DNA of 64,000 nucleotides from Marchantia polymorpha subsp. ruderalis (Eukaryota; Streptophyta; Marchantiopsida; Marchantiales; Marchantiaceae). The position numbers and the translations under genes are program-made. Below, piece after piece: positions 34,201 to 44,730 of the stretch (position 1 is the stretch's first letter; every line of letters starts with the position of its first letter). The stretch spans positions 9,030,001-9,094,000 of the forward strand of contig AP031354.1 of assembly GCA_037833965.1 (NCBI GenBank), in the 5' to 3' direction. The notes beneath the pieces were generated by a model. It worked only from the letters and a program-made list of their open reading frames with translations, was not told the origin of the DNA and made no database searches.

Positions 34201-36880
34201 GTCTTAATGTCTATCAATAACAAAAGTATTCTAATTATAAAAGTATCAAATGCTTTGAATAAAGCTCTGTAAACACGTTTTCAAAAACAGTCAACACAAT
34301 GTACTAATGAATATATGAAATATGAAAAAAAAATTTAATATTAATATTATCATATCTCATTTTGCACAGTATGTAAGCCCTCGTGCATGTCAAATTTAGT
34401 TTCTTCAACTTTATGTAAATTTAACTCAGATGAGCAAAGAACTGAACTCTTAGCATATGCATGTGTTTTTTTGGCTAATGTGAGGGATCCACATCACGTG
34501 AAGAAGAATGCGTTGGTATGCCTACAAACCACACCCTTACTTGGCATAGTCGTGTAGTCTCTGTCCTCCAAATGGGCACTCAATCATATGGACACTTTTG
34601 AATAATACTGCACTAATACATGAGTAATCAGGATGTATGTACACGAACCGAGACAATAATGAGTAATTATGAAAAGCCCTTATGGATGTGAGCAATGAAG
34701 AACTCAGGTCATATCTTCGGGATTAAAATGTTTCACACATGCCTAAAGGTATACATAAAGAATACAATCTGGTTATATATCCTCGCATCTCAATGATAAA
34801 TATTTCTTTAAAAGAGAAGTATGACAGCAAGTTATACAGTATACTCAATAGGAATATGTAGCCCAGGCTCATAGCCTCATGTTCGGTGGGAGAGAGTCAC
34901 AAATAGAGAAGATAATAAAGGTAAGGGGGTGCCAATTAGCAACAAATGCTAGTTTCTCTTATATCACACTACTTAAAACCGTAGACTCATGCTAGATGTT
35001 GAGTTAAAATTCTGGTGAAATATTCACTAGAATAATAATTTCGTCAACGTTATCTTGATGGCAAATCTTGGCTGGCCTCTCTCAAACTCAAAATCACATG
35101 TCTTTCTAATCTTCGTGTTGATATGGAATTGGAGAGTCACAATTTATGGAGATTTGTTTGTGCGTCCACAAAGAGTTCGAAATAGAAATAGATAAGTGTG
35201 TGATGAAGGATCTTCTACAGCATGGCTTGGTGACTAATGCCTGGAGTTGAACCATTGGAAGCTAAATCTACATCACTGTTAGCAGCAAGGAGCCAGCTTC
35301 ATAGACAGAAATGAGCTGCAGCACTCTAAAGCCTCCAAGGAAGAGTATCAGCGTTCCAGAAGATTGTGAACGAAAAAGTTACTGGGTCTATTCGAAGACA
35401 TCACGATCTTATCCCATTAAGTACGGAAAAAAGCTTCTTTAGTTGCTTGCTAACTTTGCTATATTAAAATCCTATCGTTGCAGTTCTTTCTCTACCATGT
35501 ACATGGCATACTATTGGACTTGTTTATTAGAATGTCCTAGTTAAATTTGACTGTTGACCATAATGGTACTTCAGACTCGAATCTCGTTTCCCGTTATTAC
35601 TTTATCTCATTCAAACTATTACATCCAAATGAAGGTTCTAATTTTCGTCGTCCCTCAAGTGGCACATTAAGATAATAGTTCAAGTGGCAAGCACTGTTTG
35701 AACACTGAACCACAATGCAAGCGATGAGAGTTTCAAGTGGCGATATAAGTTAAGATATCTGCAGACTCCGGCAGAAACGACATAAAACCATCTCTGCAAA
35801 CCAGTTCCCCACATGTCAAGTGGTGTCTACTTGAGTGAGACCGGTGAGCTGACACCATAGCATAGCACTGCTGTGAGAACTGTACCACTTCTGGCAAAGC
35901 TGTTTGTTGTCTAGACATGAGGATCTATGTTGGTGACAGAAGAATGGGAGACACGAGAAAACAGGTGGACGAGCTCAACATGATTCGATCCCTAGCTCCT
36001 ACATTGTGTCGTTGACCACTCAGATTCTCACATGAAGTATTATTTTCACTGTGAACATTAAAACTAACACTGTCCCTTAGATCCTGACAGTTCGTTGGCT
36101 GGGATGGAAATTTTTGTTACATTTGGATCCTTTGTATCACGGCCTCGTGTTGTTTCTTCCCGACGACTTGAAGACTGCATCTCTGATGTTGAATCGGTCC
36201 AGGACTCCAGAATTTGGAAGTACTGGGAAGTTGAATCACTTGATGACTTTGAAAATCTTTGGTCTACCTTAACATCTGCCTACAGTGTAAAGAAAACTGC
36301 TTCAGTTCATCCAGCCTCGACGTAGAATCCTGTCGTTAGAATTGACTCGGATCAATATGGACAAAAGGTGAGCTTAACAGATGTTTGTCGAAAACTATGC
36401 AAGACCAAGTGAAGCCACACAAGTGAAAAAAGTAAGAAAATAAACAGTGTGTATTAGGGGTGAGTCCTATACGGTATAACATGATGAAAAATATTTTGTT
36501 CACGATTTAGGATATTATCTACATTGAAAGATGAACGAGTAACATTATGTACATGATAGCCATATAGCGATGATATTTGATGATCATAGCGAAGTTCATA
36601 TATATTTTTACATACAAGATGTTTGGCTGTAGTTTGCATCATGCCGCATTCCATGTAGGTAAGACTCTATCCCATCAATTACAGACGGGCTTTTGCTTTT
36701 TGAGCTGTCCTCTACCCGCATTGCGTCACTCTGCATTACCATAGAGCCTCCCGACAGGTGCTGATGAGTTAGATACTCCTTCTATGAACATTTATTTCTT
36801 ATCACATCTAGCTCCATACAAAATGTAAAATCTGCACAGGTGATGAAATTTGTAGGGGCTTTATGTGCTTGCATGATACA
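31204..36880. other. intergenic, no recognisable gene
   Basis: Mixed DNA with an AT-rich part (34200-35100). Open frames such as 33308-33586 (+), 33299-33592 (-) and 36095-36325 (+) overlap each other or stand alone and show no motif. No repeat arms, LTR signature or splice-consistent exon series was found. Confidence 0.55.
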
Positions 36881-37024
36881 AACAAGCTTACATTTCAGTA
36901 ATTTCCTAATTAGTAAACATGCAATAAACAAGCTTACATTTCAGTAATATCCTAATTAGTAAACATGCAATAAACAAGCTTACATTTCAATAATATCCTA
37001 GTTAGTACACATGCAATCAACAAG
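36881..37024 (+). repeat. 46-bp tandem repeat, three units
   Basis: 'aacaagctta' recurs at 36881, 36927 and 36973, with a truncated fourth start at 37019, giving an exact 46-bp period. Each unit carries 'catttcagtaat', 'cctaattagtaaacatgcaat'. The third unit has a few substitutions. Confidence 0.9.
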
Positions 37025-40000
37025 AGAGTGAAGCCTACAAGCAATAAAATCGCTTGTTAATCTTGCTTTTGGTTTGGAGATATGAACAGGCTCAATTTTT
37101 TTGGTTTTAACACTTTTGAAGATCACATGTCCATCAGGATGCACAACAATTGGCATGATAAAATTTGTAATGCATTGCAAAAGAAATGCTCAAACCTCGT
37201 TTCGGTTGACATTTGAGAGAAGTTCAATTGTTGAGATATCGTTCAAAGGAAGACTGCTGATGAGTTTCAACCGTAAACCCCCTCGATTCCATCAGCAGCA
37301 GCATCGTCAAGCATGAAGGGTCATTAAACCCTAAACCTCAACAGTCAAATAATTCCTTCGAATGATCTGCTTCTTCTCGTGATTGTTGATCTATTGGATC
37401 AACAATCACGGACATACCGATTATTCAAAAGTACGAAATTTCCCGATGTTTTCTAAAAGGAGGAAGCGGTTTGAGTCGAAGGGCTTTCGACGAAATTCTT
37501 CTCCTTTCTTTTCATTCTGGTATCTTTTCCAGAACATAGGGTATGGATGTGTGGGCAAATGAGGCTTTCCGCGTGATGATGTCACGATCTTCTATTCCCT
37601 TCAGCAAAAGGCAGATTCAATTTCGGAGGAAGTTTCCCGTCTCGACGTGACAAAAACAGCAGATAAGTGAGTGATGATTGAAAATCTATTATTCGGGCTA
37701 AGCGACAGCTCCTGCTGGGTCAACAATAGGCTTTTGCGATCACACTGACGGTAATCGGGTCGAGATACTCATGGCAGAAGGGCAAACTTCCTCTCCGCAT
37801 GGTCGAGCTAAAGGTCGCTTTTTCTCGAAAGTTTGTCGACGAGAAGGTCCAAGTCTTCGAACCTTCCCTCAAATGTGACCCCCAACGTCGGAAAGAATGA
37901 CGAGAACGAATGTGAGCATCGAGTCTAGACGATATAGTCGCTTTCAAAGCTCATGACGATCTCAATCTCTGGAACGTAACAAAAAGCTATGGGGCTTGGG
38001 TAATTCCTCCTGCTAATCTAAAGCAAATCTCCAAATTGCTTTAGATTTGGCACGACAACCAACACGCCCTAAATGCACCGAGAAATATACGAATCTCGTG
38101 AAATCTTCAAAAGAAAGCTACCAGTGATAGATTGCTGGCTAGAGGTCTAGAATTTCCTCGTCAACCGAGCAGTCGGGAAGACGAGGGCCTCGGCAACTTT
38201 CACCGATATACTTCAACTTCATCATCGACTTCATCCCAAAGCGGAAAATCTGTACACCAAAAAGCGAACCGATGCGCTCGACACCTGATCATCAGCGAAC
38301 GCCCGGTGGCCATGGGTGTCGATCGTTGACTGAAAATCTGTGTGCACGAGGCTGCATGCACGCGTGCGTGTGTATCCAGACAGGACGAGGCCCAATTTCA
38401 TGTCCGCTTGCGCAGCCACTCATCGGCCTCGACCCCCCCCTGCCGCTGACACCCGATCTTTCCCCTCTCGCCCTCGTCTAGCTCTGACGCTATTTCACTG
38501 CTCCATGTCTCGTCTCCATCTTCCATCTTCCAATTTTTTTTTTACAAAAAAATTCATGCCAAAAACGAGAAGCATCCACTTATTCACTACATATAAATGG
38601 CATATCCATTATTATTATTTTAAAATCTAGCTTATTATTGAAAATATAAGAAAAACGTCGTTGATTCTATACACATACTAAAATATTTTTATTTATTTTT
38701 TAAAAAAGCTCGACTGTATAATGAAAATATAAGAAAAAACTTGATGATTCTATACACCTAATAAAATAAATTTTATATTTAAAAAAAAACTTAATATTGA
38801 ATATGTATTAGTCCTTGTTGATTTGTTATTCCATAACCAAAATAAGGAGTAAAATATTGCTTCAGTTTCAACTATGGGTATAGCAGTAATACTACCTTCG
38901 CTTACGTTAGAGGTTCATATAGCGGCTCTTTCTACAAGACGAGAATGTAAGGAAAGAGCATCTCCAGGATAAGCTTTCCTTCCTGGTGGCCCCTTTTTTT
39001 ATATGTATATAAAAGTGACATTTGTCTATGAGCATGAGATTTGTGAATTTGTTGTAGTTGGAAATAGTGCCGTCGATGTCACTCACGAGAGTTCTATTTA
39101 CTTTGCTTTTTTTTGGAGTTTGATTTTACCAATCGTCCTCTGCACTCTTATGTAGCCAAGATCTCTCGAGTGAGATTCTAGTTGTAGCTCACTTTCTCCT
39201 CTCTAACTACCAAATTACTTGGGTATCCCCGTGTTATATCTTGGTGAGAAAGGGTCAGAGTGGATTAAAAATGTTGGTTAGATCCCAGTAAAAACCATGA
39301 TGGTTATGATGTATACAAAAACACTTTAACGTGATTGCTCTCTATACAATGATTGAAACACATGGGTTAAATGAGGCTAATTCTAGTATGATAGTGTTTC
39401 TGGCAAAGTTTCTCATGTTAATTCAATATACTTTAATGTATTCTTTCTAACTTCTTAATCCACAGTTCAACATAAGTTCAATAATTGGTTAATAATAATA
39501 ATGTTCAATAATGTTCAATCAACCCAACTACCCATATTCACGTAATTGCTCGAATATGTAATCTATCCATGGACGATGATTATTTATTTGATCTACTTCA
39601 AGTCCTCCACTCCTTATGTTAGGATCATGACCAATTCAGTCTTCATCTCATTCTTTCCTTATTCTTCCTTCTCATCCGACGTATCTTCAGACTGTTGTTC
39701 ATGATTGTAGACAAGGTGACTACAGTATTGCTTAATCCAAAAGATAGCACGAAGTACAAACGATAGTCTTATCTTCATCGCCTGCAGACATGCTGATTGA
39801 GTTATATCAGTATATTAACTTCATTGGATGAAGTAAGATGCATTTTCCAATTATTCTCTTTTATATAGCCGTCGAAATATAGAAGTGGTAGTCTTGTTTA
39901 GTGATTTAAAGTTGGCACAAATACGCTCATTATCATAAGATCATGCTCTGAAGATGCATAAGTAGATATACTAGGTTGTAGATGTTACTTGCCCAAAAAG

Positions 40001-42098
40001 GTCATTGAGTTGTTTCTTCAGTTCTTCAACCTGTTTAGCAGGTCATACAGATATATCCACCAATATATGACTTAGATCCTTCTACCAAATAAAATTAATG
40101 ATCCCGAAGAACTTGAACTCTTGGTAACTTTTCTTGCTTCTTGTCTCATCTACGGTCAAGAAAGTAGTAGGACAAGGACAGTTGTGAGAAAGTTTGGTGA
40201 TGCATTCTCTCACTGATTGAATCAAGTCTACCACTTTATAGATTTATCATTCCTCGCTACTATGCTATGCTTTATACCTTCTTAAACAACTCTCCAATCT
40301 AGTATAGAACTCTAACCTTCAGCTGCCATTTTTCATTATGTGCATAGTATCAAACTGGAAAATCTGGCTGTTAGATTCATGAGTGTACACTATACTCATG
40401 CATCACTCGTAATCTTGCCATCTTTGTCCGTACCGCTGACAGAAAAATAAAAATCCTCCATACCATTAACCATTTCTCATGCAAGTGGAATTTTCTGCCC
40501 ATATAACTTCTGAAATTGATCGAAATTATTCCATCCTCTCTTAAGTGGTCGAGGATGAAATCAACAACAATAAATACTCTGAGCAGATGAGTATTCTAGT
40601 CATCTCTATTTCATTTCGCTCTCAACTGCGTCATGTTCGAGAGTTGTTGCTCTATGTTACTGGCATGAGAGTTAGCCACTAAAACATTCCACTAACCAAG
40701 ACACTCTTCCTCCATGTACCTGATCCTAATGTAGTACACAATATCTTTCTCTCTTGAATTGCATATCACGACAACACGAATAAATAAACACATTGCGCTA
40801 CATTGAAACACTCCGCAAAGAGACACATCCTCTCAACCAAGCATAATATAAGACAACCCAATTGGTTGTCATGCTCCTACACACCAGGGATACAAATTTT
40901 CACTTTACGTATTCCATATAACTTCGGAATCAAGATAAATCCCCACAGTGTACACTCTCTGCCTCTTTTCATCGCTCTATATTTACATTAACTTCAGAGA
41001 CACGATGTTCGTGTCATCTGCGAAAGAAGTAACTCTTGCGTAGAGAAGTAAACACATCACTCACATCGGTCAGCCGGTGAAATTGCGGAGTGAATTCGCG
41101 TCGATCGGGGCCCCTATGAAGAACAACAGGTAAACTGGAGACTGGTGGATATGTCTGTGTGTCTGACGACAGCAGGGAGACGATAGGCTTGCTTCAGCTC
41201 ATGCGTCATCGTAGTGATCTCTGGCCCTCTTCATCTTTTCCCGTCGAGTGTCGAGAGCGCCCTCGAGACATCATCATTCCCTAGCGAACAGGGGGAAGGG
41301 CATGGGTTGGGGTCGGGGCTATGAACCGTTGTTTCACCTCGACGTTTCCACGTACTCCGTACACGTAGGAAAAAACGGTCGGTCCAGTCAGATTCCCGCC
41401 AGCGAGGCGAGGCGCGATTCGGACTCCGCTCTCGGATCGGGGGCGTTGGTACGGGGCGGGGAGGAAAGAACGTTTTGTGGCGAGATGGGGGGGCCGCACC
41501 CCGACCCCTTTTTCGTCGTGAAATTCCGCCAAGAGTTCGTGCGCACGTCGCGACGCGTGCACGAAATTTGGCTGTGGCTCTCCTCTGGCAGAGAGGCAGA
41601 GGAGGAGGCGATGACGAGAAAGGGAAAAAGCTCCGAGTAAACATTCCTGACTGACACGTTCCGAATTCCGATTGGCGGACTGTGAGTAAGCTCGAGCTGC
41701 AGAAATTGCGAAGGAGGGCGAGTACCCTCAAACCTGCAGTGCACGTGGACTAGTGCGAGAACGAGCTGGTAGTAGTGACAGAGCAATCATCGAGACATTT
41801 CCACAGCATCATCATCATCATCATAGAAGGAAGATAGTACAAGCGCACGTAACGACTGGTCTCTTCGTCACCAGCCGGGAGGGAGCAAGAGAAGACATCC
41901 ACAATTGACACAAGCAGATGATGGATGGGATGACTGTCAAATATTACCGAAGGCGGTGCAAAATGGTCGAGGCGATCAACGCCAAGTTTCCAAGACATGG
42001 TACAAAATCACCTCCTCCACCGGAAGGAAGCGCTCATCTAAAACCACATCTAACAATCAATCAATCTTCTCGGGAATCGCAATCTGAAAGGATGCAGG
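37025..42098. other. intergenic, no recognisable gene
   Basis: 37500-38500 and 41040-41760 are GC-richer. The latter holds long overlapping frames on both strands (41231-41731 minus, 41248-41640 plus, 41388-41786 minus) that are Arg/Pro/Ser-rich and lack domains, more like promoter or UTR DNA than coding. 38520-41000 is mostly AT-rich and has many stops. Simple runs are a C run near 38431 and a CAT repeat near 41806-41823. Confidence 0.5.
37378..37410. repeat. 14-bp perfect hairpin
   Basis: CGTGATTGTTGATC (37378-37391), a 5-base loop, and the exact reverse complement (37397-37410). The stem is long for chance and the loop is tight. It is too short to be a microRNA precursor unless pairing continues beyond it, which it does not appear to do. 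No T run follows. Confidence 0.7.
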
Positions 42099-42298
42099 TA
42101 TTTACAGACCCATCCGAAAGCAAGCAAGCAAGCTCTCTCGCTCGCTCGCTCGGGAAAATTGCCCTTCTATTAACAACGAGAGCATGTACAAAATGTACAA
42201 TCTATGAACATTCGGCAGAATGTTAGTTAGCACGAGGGCCAAAAAGAGGGACAAGGAAATTGTCGAAATGTACAATGGCCGGTCAAACCCTGCAAGCA
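42099..42298 (-). other. probable 3' UTR of the F-box gene
   Basis: This segment lies directly after the F-box stop codon on the minus strand. It contains simple repeats near 42120-42155 (plus-strand 'aagcaagcaagc' then 'ctcgctcgctcgctcg'). No canonical AATAAA was seen on the minus strand, so the transcript end is uncertain. Confidence 0.4.
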
Positions 42299-43426
42299 TC
42301 AAACTGCAGCATCGAGGCGAGGTTGGAAAGAGAGCCAGCTGAAGCCGCCGGATTGGAGAGGAGTGAGAGGGCATCGAGGCAGCCAATGCCACGACTTGAG
42401 GGACGCATCGTAGACCAAGGTTTCGGGCCAGCTGAAGGAGGCCAAGCAGATGAGGTCCATATGGCCGATGCAGCTGATGTGCTCGTAATTGTGGTAGCAC
42501 ATGGCGAGGAATTTCCTGCACAGATAGTCGGGCATTCGCTCGCACTCCTGCCACTCCATCGTCTCCTTCTCCAGCTTCCAGATGCAGAAGCTCCGGGAGA
42601 TTCCGTTCTTGCCCACTCCTCCGACGAGGACGAGAATCCCATTGTTCACGAGCAGCCTCGAGCATGTCAGCGAGCATGGCATCGGCACCTCCACCTTGCG
42701 CCATACGTCCTCCGCAATGTTGAAGGCCAGCAACGAGAAGGGCTCCGAGGTCGTGAAATACATGGACCCCAGGCACACTGCGTACTCGGGCCTCAAATCT
42801 GTGCGGGCTGGCAGATCACCACTCCGCTTCCAGGAATCGGTGGCCGAATCATAAACCTCCGTTTTGCGATCGTAGAGGTCGGAATTGCTGCCGGCCACGA
42901 TGATCTTGTAGCATTTCGTGGCCTTGTTCACCGTCATGCCGACGATTCCTCGAGCCTGATTCTTCATCAGCATGGTGGGCAATTCGCGCCATCGCTTTGT
43001 CAAGGGATTGCAGACGAAGAGAGAGCCACTGACCTCGGCCCTCAAACATAACAATCCCTCGCAGGTGGCCACGACCTCCGTCGCCTGCAGAGGCAAGAAA
43101 TTGAGCGACACCGCGTGCCATTTCGAGAGGAGCGAATCGTAGGCCGGGCAGAGTCGGTTGTCGCGGCGCTTGATCATCAGCAGCCACGGGCACTCGGTCG
43201 CCATTTCCGACCAGCACTGCAGAAAACTGGGCGAGGTGATGAGCGAATTCCACCGCTTGCAGACTGTGCGGAATCTGTAAAAGGTCGGCAGTGACAGGCA
43301 TGCCAGCACCCTGTCCACGAGATCCTCCGGCAGGTTGCTCCACAGGCTCGCGTCCATGTTCTTGCTTCTGTGATTCCACACCGCCATTCGCTGCAGCTGC
43401 ACCATCTGCTGAGCAAAGGGACTCAT
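42299..43426 (-). CDS. F-box/kelch-repeat protein (At5g15710/HWS/UFO type)
   Basis: Probable substrate receptor of an SCF ubiquitin ligase. It is a single open exon of 375 codons. The F-box lies at residues ~27-72 (LWSNLPEDLVDRVLACLS, then FRTVCKRWNSLI), the part that binds Skp1. A kelch-type propeller follows, with VCNPLTKRWRELP (the F-box-associated signature), EVYDSATDSWKRSGDLP, LLAFNIAEDVWRKVEVPMP, CSLTCSRLLV, GILVLVGGVGK and LVYDASLKSWHWLPRCPL. Lines such as 'MPCSLTC' and 'LVGGVGK' resemble HAWAIIAN SKIRT, and the MD-LW-LP start resembles UFO-like F-boxes. Which of these is the true orthologue cannot be settled by eye. The start at 43426 (MSPFAQQ) is chosen because the 44 codons upstream are low-complexity repeat translation; Met24 at 43357 is an alternative. 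Stop TGA at 42299-42301. Confidence 0.93.
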   Translation of the reverse strand: MSPFAQQMVQLQRMAVWNHRSKNMDASLWSNLPEDLVDRVLACLSLPTFYRFRTVCKRWNSLITSPSFLQCWSEMATECPWLLMIKRRDNRLCPAYDSLLSKWHAVSLNFLPLQATEVVATCEGLLCLRAEVSGSLFVCNPLTKRWRELPTMLMKNQARGIVGMTVNKATKCYKIIVAGSNSDLYDRKTEVYDSATDSWKRSGDLPARTDLRPEYAVCLGSMYFTTSEPFSLLAFNIAEDVWRKVEVPMPCSLTCSRLLVNNGILVLVGGVGKNGISRSFCIWKLEKETMEWQECERMPDYLCRKFLAMCYHNYEHISCIGHMDLICLASFSWPETLVYDASLKSWHWLPRCPLTPLQSGGFSWLSFQPRLDAAV

Positions 43427-43560
43427 CTCTGCGCTCTCACGAAATTTCAGCCCCAGGCTCAGTCTCAGGCTCAGGCTCAGGCTCAGGCTCAATCTCAATC
43501 TCCACCCTCGCCTTCTACCGATCTCTCGATTCTCCACCCAACCTATTCTCGATAACACCG
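43427..43560 (-). promoter_or_regulatory. 5' UTR with TGAGCC hexamer repeat
   Basis: Upstream of the F-box start, the plus strand shows about four to five GGCTCA units at 43467-43492 (TGAGCC on the coding strand), with a related variant just before. The frame stays open through it up to an ATG at 43558 and would add 44 residues rich in LSLSLS. It is probably untranslated. Confidence 0.5.
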
Positions 43561-44178
43561 ACAGCCCAATTCGCTATCGTTCACAAATGGATCATCGTCC
43601 CTCCAAAAAAACCTGCAAATTCCCAGACCTTCTAATCAACCTCCTCAAACGCTGCCACGGTCATCTCTCTCGCGCATTGCATTCCCATTTGGCGCCATCA
43701 TCACGCTTCTGGACCCAGCAGGCAGCTCTCGGGCTCCAAGCTTCTCGAGGGCAACGAGATCATAAACCTCGACGATGATGGCATTCGTTCAGAGACATCA
43801 GATGGACAGACAACAAATCGACCACGCTCTCACATCCAGCGGGCCTTGACTAGTTGGTGATGAGTGAGTGAGCGAGCGAGCGGGATTCCCCAGATGATTG
43901 TTCGACTGAGGTCGAGCAAATCAAAGCAGCAACTGACGGGACGGCGAATTGTCTGATCCGATTTGCTCCAGGTTGCGCCCGAGCCCGCATTTATGAAGGG
44001 GGAATCATCATGCGCGCTCCGCACCTCGGGCCTACACTCCTCACTCGCGCTGCCCTCCTCACCGCCTTCAGCCGGTCGCTTGAATGGATGGCCTTGCCAC
44101 CTCGGATTCGCTTTCCACTCCGCCACCGGCTTCCTCCCGTGCCGCCCTTCGGCGTCTCGATCGGACGAGGGGTGGGGG
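43561..44178 (-). promoter_or_regulatory. upstream region of the F-box gene
   Basis: A GC-rich stretch between the F-box 5' UTR and the hAT-type insertion. No TATA box was seen on the minus strand. Open frames here on both strands are GC-driven and carry no domain. The region may be a shared promoter if a plus-strand gene starts downstream of 44730, but no such gene is proven. Confidence 0.4.
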
Positions 44179-44722
44179 TAGGATTGGAGGCACAACAAAA
44201 TTCTCCGAGGCATGCCCATGCCCTCTTCCAAGGTCAAAAGGCATGCCCCATGCCCCCAGGCATGCCCGTATTACAATACGTACATTTGACGTATGAAAAA
44301 ATAAACTTCTATGGAAATAAAACACTCTTAGAAATAGAAACAATCAACACGAAAATGAGAGCTTCAAACCCAGAACAGACTATATTAATTTTAATCTAAG
44401 GAATCAAAGCAAGAGAGAACAAGTGCTTATGTTACCTGCAAAACAAAAGGTCCAGGGCATGTAGGGAGTGCATGGAAGCAGGAAATACTACAGCACAAGC
44501 CATATTCATATCGGCCATCAAAAATAATGTTTTTCACATACTTGGAAAATCCTTCAGTTTCAAGAGCAATTTCAATATAACAAGCATGATAACCCATTTA
44601 TTTCTTGACTTATCCCACAGTCTATAACTCTAGAATATACGTATAAAGTTATTCGTACATACAGGCATGCCCCCGTGCCCTCGCCCCGGGCCATGCCTTT
44701 TGAGGTTGTGCCTCCAACACTA
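44179..44722. mobile_element. non-autonomous hAT-type miniature element
   Basis: A 544-bp element bounded by inverted repeats TAGGATTGGAGGCACAAC (left) and TAGTGTTGGAGGCACAAC (right, reverse complement), 16 of 18 identical. Inverted similarity continues inward through 'aaaaggcatg' and 'ggcatgcc' clusters. It is flanked by a perfect 8-bp duplication GGTGGGGG at 44171-44178 and 44723-44730. TA-starting inverted ends with 8-bp duplications are characteristic of the hAT superfamily. The interior has no transposase, so it would need one supplied elsewhere. The intact duplication shows that neither end has been lost. Confidence 0.88.
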
Positions 44723-44730
44723 GGTGGGGG

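Noticed and set aside
39560..40640. Possible transposase pieces on the minus strand
   Set aside because: One ~60-codon stretch near 40400-40580 is open, but no catalytic motif or continuation in any frame could be found.
41231..41786. Long overlapping frames on both strands
   Set aside because: The composition is GC-rich and the translations Arg/Pro/Ser-rich with no motif. It looks like promoter or UTR DNA.
42260..43051. Plus-strand open frame of 263 codons
   Set aside because: It lies antisense within the F-box coding exon. Its translation is His/Ala/Arg-rich with no domain, whereas the minus strand gives a clear F-box and kelch protein.
42102..43416. Other minus-strand frames of 119, 176, 224 and 79 codons over the F-box gene
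   Set aside because: They are alternative frames of the same GC-rich exon and have no family signature.
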